64,000 nt of DNA. It comes from Agrostemma githago. Its lineage: Eukaryota > Streptophyta > Magnoliopsida > Caryophyllales > Caryophyllaceae. Where the stretch lies: positions 42,573,378-42,637,377 of the forward strand of contig OY288243.1 in the NCBI GenBank assembly GCA_958450325.1, written 5' to 3'. Made by a program: the position numbers and the translations under genes. Below are positions 1-11,122 of the stretch, in pieces. The notes beneath the pieces are model-generated. The model ran no database searches. It was not told the origin of the DNA and worked only from the letters and a program-made list of their open reading frames with translations. How positions within the stretch are numbered: the first letter of the stretch is position 1; each line of letters starts with the position of its first letter.

Positions 1-869
1 AGACTCCAATTGCTCAACGTGATAAGTCGGGACAAGGCACTGAGATTCAGGGTCGGGCTAGCATCACGCCTAGGTCCTCTATCTCCGTCCTTCGCTTAAT
101 ACACAATATAATGTGTATTTAATCGTAGTTCGTCCATTTTGCAGAACTTACGGTCTAGTTTGTATTTATATATACGGGTCCGTTTCAAGTTATTATCTAT
201 CCCCCTTTATATCTCGTCTATTCTTCTTTATTCTGTTCGTTATTTTGTATTGGCCGAGTTGTATTTCCGCCAGTGTATTTTGTACATATTTACGAGTTTA
301 TTTATTATTGATGTTTATCGCTTTATAAATGAACATCGCATGCTAAATCACTTTGACGTGAATCTAGATGCATTAAATGACGTAGCTAACGAATAATTCA
401 CATGTTTAGCCAAAAACACTGTATGCATATCATTTAGTCGTTTTACTATCGCACGTACACAAACACGAACGATGTCTTAGTAGAGGCCGCTAAGTGCGGG
501 CGGGGTTGGGTGTCCTTAGTGGGCTTCCCAACACGTACCCTCACCACTTACTTAGAACCTCGGTTTCCGGATGCCCGAAACCATTGGCGCACGAGAGTCA
601 TTCTATACACGAAAGCCGGTGTAAACGGTATCGGTATCGTAATGCAAAGGGACGAGCCCCTTAAACTCTGAAATCGAAATGGGCCATACTTCGTGTACGG
701 CCCACGACGACATAGAGTGGGCTCGAACGGTTCCGAATAACCACAAAATTCAATGGTGACTCCAACTTTGACTTAAATTTCGAACCCGAGAACAATCTCA
801 CCACGAGATTCATTCGCCTACCCAAACCCGCGCGTGGCCGCGTCGGGGTGGACCTACGTCATGTCCACA
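1..869 (+). mobile_element. Partial LTR (3' part) cut by the window edge
   Basis: This is the R/U5 end of a plus-oriented LTR. Its last 400 bases match the ends of the LTRs at 1629-3577, 5864-8394 (reverse) and 20621-23229 (reverse), and it finishes in the shared terminus ATGTCCACA at 869. The following bases do not resemble the PBS seen next to the Tat 5' LTR, so this is a solo or 3' LTR inserted into repeat F. Bases 1-470 also match LTR E at about 56640-57095. The left end lies outside the window, so the TSD cannot be tested. Confidence 0.75.
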
Positions 870-2230
870 TCTTCTCGTTCTCTTCTCCTCACTGTTTGTT
901 CCGTATATCTGATGCTACTGCTTTTCTCATCGGTTTCCAGCCTTGCTCATTTCTCCTCTTATACTTCTTTGAGGCTGCCGTTGTTCCTTCTTCTATTGAT
1001 GATTCTACTGCTGTTTTCGTCTTTCGAACAGTTACAATCGTGCTTTGCTACTGTTTCTGCACGCTGTTACGATTCGTGATTCGTCACCTTACTGTCTTCT
1101 TCTTTCATCACTTCTTTGTCCTACTTCCTTCAAGTTGTTTGTCCTGTTATGCTGTCGTCTTATCGCTGCCGCTGTTTCATCCTAATTTGTGGCTCGTTTG
1201 TTCCTCTATTCTTTTTATTGATCCCTAATCTGATTCCTTTATTTCTGTTTCTTTCCCGTTTCCATTGGAGTATGACGTTTTACTGAAACTTGTGTTCAAG
1301 ACGACTGGAATTCAAGATTGGAGGTCGGGCTGTTGGACGAGCAAATGATTTGAGGTTATCAAATCGACTCAAGGTAACTTTAGGACGTTACTCGATTTTA
1401 TATCGTATGTTTGAGTAGTAGTATGTAGTTAATATTTTAAACTTCGGTTTTCTAATTTTAGCTATTTATTATTTGTTGATAATATTATTTTTAAATTGTG
1501 TACCTTACAGATATTTTACAAGTTTTCGATATCGTTTTATAAATCGTTAGTAATTTAATTATTTACGATCGTTATAATTTTTTCTTGGTTATCGTGACAC
1601 TAGCTACTAAATAATATCGATTTCATATTGTAGACACCCACATTTTGACCGCCAGGTGTCTATAGTAGTTTCCGCCAAACACCCGATGATGATTGGACGT
1701 AAACGTGCTTTGATGGACTCGGATATGGGCTCGTAATCATGGACATTTGGCTTAGGCTTATTACGGAGTACAAATCTTACAAAACCAACCTCAAATCCAG
1801 GCCCAGTGGGTCGTTTCGAGTCAAATAAGACTAATATGGGTCGATTCCGACACTAGGGGTAAAACCGTCTTTTAGCGACCGAGTCGAAACCCGGTCAAAG
1901 ATATTTCCCGAAACTCACGGACCAGCCGTGACACCTCACGTATCCGGTTTGGACTCCAATACTACAAAAAATCAACTTCAATAAACATTAAACAATTTCG
2001 TTAAAGATAGAATTCGACCTCAAGTAGGAATTCTATCCATAAACCGAATCAGACACCGACCGAGCTCCAAATACTCGGCCAAGACATTCGGAACAGCCGA
2101 AATACTCCCCATTCCAGCCGAAATACTTGGCTTCTTCACCAAGAAACGAGACTATGATTTCCTCTCGAACTCTCGTATTTCCTATCCAAACCGGTATTTC
2201 TTGTCACACAAGCAAGACTACCTCGATTCC

Positions 2231-2238
2231 TATAAATA
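2231..2238 (+). promoter_or_regulatory. TATA box of the solo LTR
   Basis: TATAAATA lies about 600 bases into the LTR, followed by a CA-rich stretch. The TATA boxes of the related LTRs occupy the equivalent position, about 230-310 bases before a conserved CATGTAGGTTGAGG block. Confidence 0.6.
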
Positions 2239-2567
2239 GGACCTCCCATCCAACACAATTAACACCGAAAAACAGCCTCATAACAACAATTCATCCATAA
2301 CATCCCGACATCCAAATACTAACCCCAAATTCTAGGCAATTTTAGGCAAACCATACACAAATACCAATCCGAAATTCTAGGCAATTTTAGGCAAAATATA
2401 TACAAACCCGAGAGCAAAACTCGCCAAATCCCCTCCCTAACCATACACGCCATAACTCACCTATATACATCTTAACGCTCCCGTGCCTAGGCCGCCACTA
2501 CGAGTCCGTTTTCGAGATAATCAAGCATGTAGGTTGAGGTTGTTTCAAATCCCGTTTTTCTCCCTTT

Positions 2568-2757
2568 CACGATTTTTTGTCACAATTTTTTTGTCACAAA
2601 TTTTTGTCACGATTTTTTGTCACGATTTTTTTTCACGATTTTTTTGTCACGATTTTTTTTGTCATGATTTTTTTTGTCACGATTTTTTGTCACGATTTTT
2701 TTATCACAAATTTTTTTGTCACAATTTTTCGTCACAATTTTTTCGTCACAATCTTTC
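2568..2757 (+). repeat. Minisatellite with a ~14-bp unit, GTCACGATTTTTTT-like
   Basis: About thirteen tandem copies of a GTCAC plus (G/A)A plus T-run unit vary in T-run length. They lie inside the solo LTR, directly after the conserved LTR block. The overlapping ORFs on both strands are translations of the repeat, not genes. Confidence 0.85.
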
Positions 2758-5103
2758 AGAAACTTTTTCAAAATCGACTCTAGATATTCGATATTGATTC
2801 TATAATCAAGCATCAAATATTACGAGTATCAATATTTAAGTCGAGTACAAATTGCACCATATTTTTACCCGACTTAACCAAATCATCGATTTCCAAAACC
2901 AAATACAATTTTTTCATCATATCATATTTACATCTTGTATCGTTGGTTGCATTGTAATTCCGGGTGGTATGCCGCTCGTATATTTTAATCTGTTATCGTT
3001 TTTGTTGTTTGTTTTATTGTACTAAAATGAACATCACATGCTAAATATAACTTTGACGTTATTAGTTTAAAATGCATTAAACGACTTAGCAACTCATCTA
3101 TTTATTTTCCTCACATGTCTTAGGAAAATAATCTCCGCATATCATTCAACCGTCGAAGTAACGCGTGTACATAAAAACGAACGATATCTTAGTAAAGGCC
3201 GCTAAGTGCGGGCGGGGTTAGTTGTTCTCAATGAACTTCCCAACACGTACCCTCACCCCTTACTCAGAACCATGGTTTCCGGATGTCCGAATCCATTGGC
3301 AATGAGAGTCATTCAATACACGATATCCGATAATGTCGGTATCGGTATCAAATGCTAAGGGACGAACCCGATAAACTCTGACATCGGAAATGGGCCATGT
3401 TTTAAATATGGCCCACTACGACATAGAGTGGGTTCGAATGGTTCCGAATAACCACAAAATTCGGTGGCGACTCCTACTTCGATTTAAAATTCAATTCGAC
3501 CCATCTCATATGGAGATTCATTCGCCTCCCCAAACCCGCGCGTGGCCGCGTCGGGGTGGACCTATGTCATGTCCACACATATTTTCGTCATATTTTGTTA
3601 ATTTATATTTTTAACTCAAAATCGTATTTTTGTATTATAATCGAGATTTGTATACTTGTTCAATAAATTAATTTTGTTTTACGACTTATATTAATAAATA
3701 AGAAAGTAGTCGATTTTGTTTTAAATACATTTTTAGTCGAGACCATTTTCCCTAATAATTTCTCATTTGTCGACGATTGATTATTTTTAGTAAAATCAGT
3801 ATTATTTATTGATAAAATATATTTGCTAAAACTAATTTGAAAGCCTTATAAAATCTCGTTTAATTTATAAAATTAGTCAACTTAATTAATTTTGATATCA
3901 TTTTCTTAAAACTTCTTTTTTCTAAATATTTATAGATTTAACTCGATTTCCTAATTATTTATAAAATACTATATATTGACTTATTATATTTTATTTATAT
4001 TTTCAGTAACGGATTTAGAATTTTATTAAAGTTATGATAACGACGATAATAATAAAATGTTAATTTCGTCGGAAATGCTATTTTTATACATTTCACTTAT
4101 TTTAATAATTCACGTATTTCTATAAGAATATTTCTATTTTATATAAGTTGCTATTTGTAGAAAGTTTTCCTTTTAATATAAAATGTTTATTCCTTTTATC
4201 CTCATAATGATTATACTTTTGTATATATATCAATAATGACTTGTTTTGGAGTTATGGAATAAAGACAAGTGTGGGGTTAGAGTAATATTGTCTTGGATGT
4301 ACGCTTTTGCCATCAGCTATAAAGTCGGTGTGCCTTTTTGGGGCACATTTGGTCGTTGAACTGGGCGTAGTTTCGCCAAGAATAGTGTATGTTTTGACCT
4401 TAAGCTAGATATTGCATTGTGTTAGTCGCCGTCAGCTGAACTAGACATATTTGTTGTCTAGGAGGGGTATGCACTACTTAAACCAGGATCTCGCTGCACG
4501 CACTCCTGTTATAGTTGAGTTGCCTAGTTAGAGACTGGATTCTGTTATGAGTTAAGTCTACAGTTCTCGAAGCTAGTTTCCAGTATTATCCTAGTGAAAG
4601 TCTAGCCTTGTGCACAATGATCAAATTTCCATAACGCCATTTTTTAATGTTATTATTATCGGTTGATTTTTGACTTGCAGGTTGGCAAGTGTTTTAAGTT
4701 TCGCTGAAAACTTATTTTTTTTATTATATCGTTTTAATGTTTTCTTATTTTAAGTATTTTGATATAATAATAATATAATTTTCCATATAATATAATATGG
4801 CTGGGAGAACGTCTGAGTTACTCCCCACTAACGTGGCTGTTATATTTATAACATGACAGGTATTTGCTGCTGAGTTTTGGGTGTGAGCTAGCGAGTAGCG
4901 TGGATCCTACTCTTTCTTCATTCATGAATTTTATGGATTTGTATAAACCCGTTTGGAGATTTTACTTTTAGCTCTTTTGTAAAAAGAGACCTTTGTATTG
5001 ACTTACCATTTATTTTAATAACATATAGTTTGCCAGTGTGTTTTAATCTCAACTCTACAGTGTTTCCCCCACTGTATTGCGTTAGATTTTTTTGGGTATT
5101 ACA

Positions 5104-5863
5104 CCTGGTCAAAGTCAAAACTCGAGAACGTAACCAGCCTTACGCTGCGTCCGAATACAAAGTCAAAATCAAATCAAGTCAAAGGTAAAAGCAAATCTCA
5201 ACCTTCCTATTTTGGCTCCTCGCCTAACGGCACTCGCTCGAGTGCCTAAGGGCCACTTGATCAAGTGACTCCCCAAAAAATCACCAAGGAACCTTTTAGT
5301 GGGGCACTCAATCAAGTCCACTAAAGAGAACTCAATCGAGTGACCCCATCCGGGGGGTAAAATCCGAATATACTCCCATGCACATCATTTGAGGGGACTT
5401 CTTGGAACCTTAAAATCCCCCTCTCCTCCTTCACATTTTGAGATATTTACACACACTCCCACCTACAAAGCCACCCCGAGGCTTAGCCTCCTGAAAATCG
5501 AGAATACAGTCTCCCTAATCACACACGCTATCTCACCCTAGATACTCAAACCGCTTCGTGCCTACGACGACACTCTACGAGACCGTTTTTCGAGGTTATT
5601 ACCATGTAGGTTGAGGGTGTACCAAATCTCATTTCTCTAATCTAATCCTATTTTCATTTTTGTATACTAATCACTAATTGCTAACTTTTATTTATCGTTT
5701 TACTAACATTTAATTCTTATATACTAACTACTAACCTTTATACTATTGTACTACTAACATTTACGTTATCGCAATCTAACATTTTCGTTATTGTTCCTAA
5801 CAACGATCTAACATTTATTTATCATCTTTTTTACATGTTGTTCATATCAATACCGCGTATATT
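5104..5863 (+). mobile_element. LTR E, left segment
   Basis: Plus-oriented LTR sequence carries a palindrome array (5229-5346) and the conserved ACGAGACCG...CATGTAGGTTGAGG block at about 5570-5615. It continues at 55538 after the Tat insertion. The expected LTR start (TGTAGACACC) is missing because the segment abuts the end of repeat F at 5103. The tail (5640-5850) is an AT-rich stretch of repeated TACTAACATTTA-like words. Confidence 0.65.
5229..5346 (+). promoter_or_regulatory. Palindrome array of CACTCGATCGAGTG type in LTR E
   Basis: Imperfect copies include GGCACTCGCTCGAGTGCC, CACTTGATCAAGTG, CACTCAATCAAGTCC and CTCAATCGAGTG. Some variants carry paired changes that keep the dyad symmetry. 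It lies in probable U3 sequence. A weak TATA-like AATATAC follows at about 5367. Confidence 0.6.
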
Positions 5864-6623
5864 TGTGGACATGACATAGGTCCACCCCGACGCGCGGGTT
5901 TGGGGAGCGAATGAATCTTCATATGAGATGGGTCAAATTGAAATTTAAATCGAAGTGGAGTCGCCGCCAAACTTTGTTGGAGTTCGAGCCCGTTCGAACC
6001 CACTCTATATCTTAGTGGGCCATGCATAAAGTATGGCCCATTCGGATGTCAGAGTTTATTGGGCTCGTCCCTTTGCATTTGATACCGATACCGTGTATTG
6101 AATGACTCTCGTGCGCCAACGGTTTCGGGAATCCGGAAACCGAGGTTCTGAGTACGGGGTGAGGGTACGTGTTGGGAAGTTCACAAAGAACACCCAACCC
6201 TGCCCGCACATTAGCGGCCTCTACTAAGATATCGTTTGACTCTCTAATACGCGCGTTAGTGATACGATGAAAATGATGTGCAAACAGTGTTTTGCCTAAA
6301 CATGTGAACAATTGAATGGGTTGCTAAGTCGATTTAATGCATCTAATACTAACGTCAAAGTTATATTTAGCATGCGGGTTCATTTTAGTACAATAAAATA
6401 AACAACGGAAATAAAAAGCAAACGATAGAAATAAACGTGTTAGTAACGATAATAACGGTAATAACGGTTTATAACTAAAATGGAATGACCTAAATGGCAC
6501 GATGCATTATTTTGAAAAGTTGTATGACATGTTATTGATTTAACACACGTTGACCGAAGTCATAGAAAAATATTGTCGAGACTAGAAAAGCATTGTAGGA
6601 CTCATGGTTTTTGATGTGATAAG

Positions 6624-6847
6624 GCCACTCGATTGAGTCATTAACGGATTCGACCGAGTGGTTCTCAGAAAAAGGTTCTGTCCCGCTTTTTAGACGTCAC
6701 TCGATCGAGTTATTGAAGAACTCGACCGAGTGAGAAGCCACTCGATCGAGTCATTGCGAGACTCGACCGAGTGGCGGCAAAAAAGAGCTTCTGTCTCGTT
6801 TTTGAGGTGTCACTCGACCGAGTGGGCTAGGCACTCGATCGAGTGCC
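6624..6847 (-). repeat. CACTCGATCGAGTG array in R/U5 of the Tat 3' LTR
   Basis: About eight dyad motifs such as CCACTCGATCGAGTCATT, ACTCGACCGAGTGG and GGCACTCGATCGAGTGCC are set in a repeating frame that includes TTCTGTCTCGTTTTTGAGGTG. The 5' LTR keeps the same array at 54540-54757 with a few substitutions. Confidence 0.8.
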
Positions 6848-7868
6848 TCCTGTATGAACCGGGGTTCATTCCGCAACTTGTTGAAATTGCTTTTTGATTT
6901 TGGAAAATGGATGATTTTGTTGAATCAGGCAGAAATATTGTACGATTTATGCTCGATTCGGACTTTGATACTCATAGTATCCGATATTCGATTATTGAAT
7001 CGATATTGAATATTTAGAGTTAAATCTAAAAAATATGTTTGTAAATCGTTTTAAACCAACTAAATACGAAATAGATTGTCTCCGCGTTTATAGTGTCGTA
7101 ACTAATTCCTTCGAATTATATGATCACTATCTTTAGCATCAATGACTTCGTATTAGTTAGGTTTACTTGATTAATTCGTTTAGATACGACATCCAATTAT
7201 GGAATTGGTATCAAATCTAAAGAATGACGCTTGAATTAAAGACTTAACTTGATTCCCTTCGCATCCCGACATCGTAATAAATCCTTGCGGATTGTATGAT
7301 GTCGGATCCGCATCAACGGGTTTCGACCTTAGAAAAAAAGTGTTTTATTGAAAATAGTTAAAAAAACAGTGAATATACGACAATAATGATGAAATAAGAA
7401 AATTATTGTTGATGTTAACTCGCCTCAACAATCAAGCGATAGGGGTGTCATGATAACCGACCGGCAACGTTGGGTGGAACACCCTTGTATATACGGATTT
7501 TCTTATCCCGTCATCACTCACACTCGACACAAATCGACGAGTAATTTAATGTTTTATACTAATAATATTAACGATATTATAGACAATAAAAAACAAAAAC
7601 GAACGAAGAGGACGAGAGAAAAGAATGGGATTATTGCACCCTCAACCTACATGTTTCTTGTCTCGGAATTGACTCGCTTGATTGTGGCTTAGGCACGGGA
7701 GCGTCGAGGTTGATGTAAGTTAAGTTATGGTGGTTCTAGGGTTCCTAAAGGCTAGGGTTTAGGGTTGAAGAGGATGAGTTGTGATGGGTGAAGATTAGGG
7801 TTGTAAAAGAATGTGTGTAGTTAGATCAAAAAATAAAAAGGGTGTTTGAAAGGGTTGCAAAGGAGATG

Positions 7869-7876
7869 TATATATA
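7869..7876 (-). promoter_or_regulatory. TATA box of the Tat 3' LTR
   Basis: TATATATA lies within an A/T-rich stretch, about 30 bases downstream (minus sense) of the nearest palindrome of the 7904-8009 array. The 5' LTR has lost this segment. Confidence 0.6.
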
Positions 7877-7903
7877 GGCATGCTCCATCACCCTCATCTA
7901 GGG

Positions 7904-8009
7904 TTACTCGACCGAGTAAGCCGCTGACCCGGTCAAGTGGCCCAAAGCCATCGCAGCCGGGCCTGCTTGAGGGCCCACTCGATCGGGTGGGGTGACACTC
8001 TATCCAGTG
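7904..8009 (-). promoter_or_regulatory. Palindrome array directly upstream of the Tat LTR TATA box
   Basis: Motifs include TTACTCGACCGAGTAA, CCACTCGATCGGGTGG and CACTCTATCCAGTG. This is U3 sequence on the minus strand. The spacing to the TATA box resembles that of the CCCGATCGGG arrays in the Athila-like LTRs. Confidence 0.65.
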
Positions 8010-8408
8010 GGTCAGCTGGAGCGCGGGGGTCCGGGTTTTGGACCTTGAGTTGGGTATTTTTTTGAGTCTTGTATTTGTGTTGGACTTTTGATGTTTGAGT
8101 GACTATTTATGTGTCTCGGAACGGCTTTGACCGGGGTTTGACAAATTGCTAAAAGTCGGTTTTATTTCCGGTGTCGGCTTTGACCCAAATTAGTCTCTTT
8201 TGATTGGAAATGACCCACTGGTCCTGAATTTTAGGTCGGTTTTGTGAGATTTGTACCCCGTAAAAAGCCCAAGCCAGAAACCAATGGTTTTGAGCCCATA
8301 TCCGAGCGCGTAGAAATACGTTTGCGTCCGATCATCATCGGGTGTTTTTTGGAAACTGCTAAAGACACCTAGCAACCAAATGTGGGTGTCTACAGAGCTC
8401 CCACTCTG

Positions 8409-8964
8409 ACTGAGGCTTGGACAAGGCGATAGTTAGAGTAGCTAACATGCCAATCAAGGATTAAGACCTGGCAGACTTCCGGTCGGGTAGTTTATAGTCC
8501 ATTGGACTTGCGGAAAGGGCTCGCCAGCCATTAGACAGAAATCATACCTGAGTCGGCGGTGGTAACTCCGTGGGAAAATTGGACTTGTCGTATAAGTCCT
8601 GGGTGCGCCTATATATGGGCCCATCCCGTGTCATTCCGGGGAAAATGTCGTCTAGGGCTCTCCGATGGTGAGTTATATAAGTTGTACGGGCTTGCCCCCG
8701 AAGCCTTGAGTCGTACCTGTATCAGCTACATAAATTTTGCATGCAACAAGTAGGTGGAAATATGACTTGCGCTGGGGAATAAAAATTTGAGTTTTTGAAT
8801 TCTTTGAAATTTCGGAAATTTTGGAAAAAATTAGGAATACTCGGGATGATTAATTCCGGGCTAAGATTGGGGAATCCGTGACTAGGCATGTATGTGCAAA
8901 CCCAATGGGATTTAGGAAACTTTTACGGAAGAGTGATATGGAAAGAGGGTTGTAAAGCTTGATG
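8409..8964. other. Tat internal region between the antisense ORF promoter and the 3' LTR
   Basis: Non-coding sequence of the Tat 3' region. No domain is recognisable in the short ORFs here; the 64-codon ORF at 8559-8753 has no familiar motif. It borders the antisense-ORF TATA box on its right. Confidence 0.5.
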
Positions 8965-8974
8965 CTATAAATAT
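8965..8974 (+). promoter_or_regulatory. TATA box for the antisense ORF
   Basis: CTATAAATAT on the plus strand is followed by C-rich and TC-rich leader sequence and, about 90 bases on, by the start context GCCATGG at 9063. This is a normal plant promoter layout, pointing opposite to gag-pol. Confidence 0.65.
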
Positions 8975-9062
8975 CCCCTCCTCGTCTTAATTTTCTTCAC
9001 AATCTCCTCACAATTCTTTTTCCTCAAAAGAAAACTCTTTATTCCTTTCAAGAATTTTAGCC

Positions 9063-10604
9063 ATGGGAATCGAGCGATTGACCGCGATGTTGCAAGAATG
9101 GTCCCGATGCTTTAGCAACACGGATAGAGTGGTTCGGAACCAGACGGGTATTACTCAGCTGTATACATTCCATCAGATGGAGGTTGATCGTTATTTCCTT
9201 GATGCTTGTTTGTCCTATTGGGATGATACATATCATGTCTTTGCCTTTCGTCGAGGAGAAATTTGTCCTTTACCCGAGAAGATTGCTGCTGTGGGAGGAT
9301 GGAACCCGATACTTCGTCCTGCCGTCCCGTTTTCGGTCTATGACCCAAGGAGAAAGTTACGGGAATTTTTAGGACTTTCCCACAATGAAGTATCTCACAT
9401 GATGGAGGATGGTAATATTTCTTTGATCGACTCGGCCGAGAAATTTATGAACCCTCATGATGTCCGGGTCAGACCGGTTCACAGCCGTAGGGCTTTCTCC
9501 TCCTTTTGTATGTTCCATGTTTATCCTTTTGAAGGTCACATGGACTTATTGTCGTGCATGGGTAACGCCTGTCTTTTAACCGTGGTTGATCACGGGTGAG
9601 ATTATCCAGGGCTTAGAAAACCGTAAGAAAGATTCATCGGTTCGTCTGACTGGAAGTACCCGTTTATTGCAGGTATCTCGGATTTTTCTGATTTTCTCAA
9701 TTTCTCAATTTTCCGAATTTTTTTTATTTTTCCGCGACTTTCTTGTTGCAGTGGGCACTCGATCGAGTGCCCTCGTAAAAGCCTTCTGTTTCGGTTTCAG
9801 AGGTACCACTCGATAGAGTGACCCCCAGGCATTCGATCAAGTGCCCTCAGGCGGACATCTATTTTGTCCTGAGAACTCATATTTCTTGTTTCTTTTTTCA
9901 GATTTGGTTATTCGAGAGGCTATCGGTCATAGATCCTCCCCTTGATTCGAGCAAATACCGTCATAATCAGGTGATGACGAGGAGACATGCTATTGATTTT
10001 TCTCGTCAGATTACTCAAAAGTTTTCGGATGAAGTGTTATCCTTCCATAGCGGTCCATTGATTCGATGGGTAGTGCCATGGTGGCCCATTTATGTTTGGG
10101 CGGGCTTGGCTCCGAGTGAGGCAGTATGGCTGGGCCCAAAGAATCCCAGAAGTTGAAACATTTGTGAGTGAATCTACCCAACTTACGAACGTGATGTGCG
10201 ATACTTGGATGCAGAGATGGTATACCCGGCACACTTGGCCTATTCCCAAATCTCTTCATTCGATCCGGGTTTCAGCCTCCTATGTCAGGTGGACTAAAGC
10301 AGATACTGCTAAAGCCCGAGCTGCTTTAAAGGTTGATGAAGCTTTCGACCTACTGCGAAGGGAGCAAGTTAAAGATAATAGGGGCTTTTTCGACGAGGGT
10401 GATACTCCGGCTACATTGGTCCGCCTTATGTCAGGTCAAAGAAAGAAGACTAGGACTCAAGGCGAAGGGTCTAGTGCTAAAGGTGCGCGGGGAAAAGTGA
10501 GCCCCCAGACTGACTTAGAAATGAGACTTGGCTCAAGACTGGCAGTGCAGGACCGACTTGGCCCGCGAGACAGGCTACCCGGGCATGTACGGGCTCGACT
10601 TTGA
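9063..10604 (+). pseudogene. Tat antisense extra ORF, plant-mobile-domain-like, spliced and frameshifted
   Basis: This plus-strand gene lies between the end of pol and the 3' LTR, where Tat elements carry an antisense extra ORF. The first exon (178 codons) contains FLDACLSYWDDTYHVFAFRR and GEICPLPEKIAAVGGW, which resemble plant mobile domain (PMD, aminotransferase-like) proteins. The reading then shifts near 9599 and runs to RLTGSTRLLQ at 9672. A GT-AG intron (9673-9901) follows, and the next exon resumes IWLFERLSVIDPP, so the joined segment reads across the intron as PMD proteins do. Another shift occurs near 10130-10150 before IPEVETFVSESTQ. The C-terminal part is basic and Gly/Ser-rich. 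The start was chosen for the GCCATGG context 90 bases after a TATA box. The function of these ORFs is not established. The frameshifts make this copy inactive. Confidence 0.75.
9673..9901 (+). other. Intron of the antisense ORF carrying a palindrome array
   Basis: The donor is CAG followed by GTATCT, and the acceptor is a T-rich tract ending TTTTCAG. Removing it joins LLQ to IWLFE in frame. Bases 9754-9846 inside it contain GGCACTCGATCGAGTGCC, CCACTCGATAGAGTG and CATTCGATCAAGTG, set in the same TTCTGT...GAGGT frame as the LTR arrays. Confidence 0.7.
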
Positions 10605-11122
10605 CCGGTGACAATGGCAGAAGACCCGTTGTCGAAGAAACGGGTTCGAGCTAAGGAGGTTCCCCTCGTGATTCGGGAACGCTCGCCCCCGCCCAAAGGA
10701 TAAGGGAAAGGGCAAAATGCATGACCACTAGTCTCTTTTTATTATTTAAGTACTAACTATTTTTGTAGTGTGTTTTTTTTTTGTGATAGCCATTTTTTTT
10801 TGTGTGTTGTGTGATTTTGGAGTTCCCGAGTTTATCGGTTTTTAATGAAAGACATATTAGTGAGTACCGTTCCCGTCTTTTCGTTATTTCAGTGGTTGTA
10901 CCCTTTTGAGGGGTTGCCTACGTATCCACAATTAGCGGAATCAAACCAAACGTAGTTCAAGATAGAGTTTTTTGCAATTTTCGAAATACACCAAGACTAT
11001 TAGTTCAAGATGTGCGACAGTAGGATGAATAATCCTAGCTTATTGACTTGCTTATAATTTTTTGAAAATTTATAAAAGGACGAATTTTTATAAACTTTTT
11101 GCAAATGACATTGAGACAGAGT
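10605..11122. other. Tat spacer between antisense ORF and integrase C-terminus
   Basis: T-rich non-coding sequence with several T-runs. It is the probable 3' UTR of the convergent antisense ORF and of pol. I see no further coding capacity. Confidence 0.5.

Larger units (their letters stand above)
1629..3577 (+). mobile_element. Solo LTR, Tat-type ends, TSD CATAT
   Basis: The LTR starts TGTAGACACCC and ends CATGTCCACA. It is flanked by the perfect 5-bp duplication CATAT (1624-1628 and 3578-3582). No PBS, PPT or internal region is attached, so it is a solo LTR left by LTR-LTR recombination. The homologous uninterrupted site in the other F arm (around 60030-60060, reverse) confirms the boundaries. 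It has a TATA box at 2231-2238 and a minisatellite at 2568-2757. It lacks the palindrome arrays present in the related LTRs. Confidence 0.92.
870..5103 (+). repeat. Unclassified repeat F, left arm (split by a solo LTR)
   Basis: Bases about 1330-1628 and 3583-5103 align, in reverse complement, with about 57104-60345, at roughly 85-90% identity by eye in the stretches compared. Bases 870-1330 resemble the more distal part of the right arm less closely. The solo LTR at 1629-3577 interrupts this copy, and the right arm keeps the empty site. There is no convincing coding region. The 66-codon minus ORF at 4918-5118 lies in sequence shared by both arms but has no recognisable domain. GACTCAAG followed by GTAAC near 1375, and a TTGACTTGCAG near 4680, look like splice sites. 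The family is unknown to me. Confidence 0.6.
5864..8394 (-). mobile_element. 3' LTR of the Tat element (2531 bp)
   Basis: Left to right it starts TGTGGACATG and ends GTGTCTACA. It matches the split 5' LTR closely but keeps about 770 bases (about 7497-8263) that the 5' LTR has lost. It contains the minus-strand TATA box, a palindrome array just upstream of it and a second array further into R/U5. In sense direction the flank just before the LTR is purine-rich (AGAGTGGGAGCTC), a plausible PPT at 8395-8408. Confidence 0.92.

Noticed and set aside
2483..2816. ORFs on both strands across the minisatellite (FVTIF-type and KKNRDKK-type repeats)
   Set aside because: They are translations of a 14-bp tandem repeat in a solo LTR.
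4918..5118. 66-codon minus ORF in repeat F, partly open in the other arm too
   Set aside because: The similarity in the right arm is broken by frame changes and there is no known domain, so DNA-level repeat homology explains it.
8559..8753. Independent small gene upstream of the antisense ORF
   Set aside because: No domain, no start context, and it lies in Tat 3' non-coding sequence.
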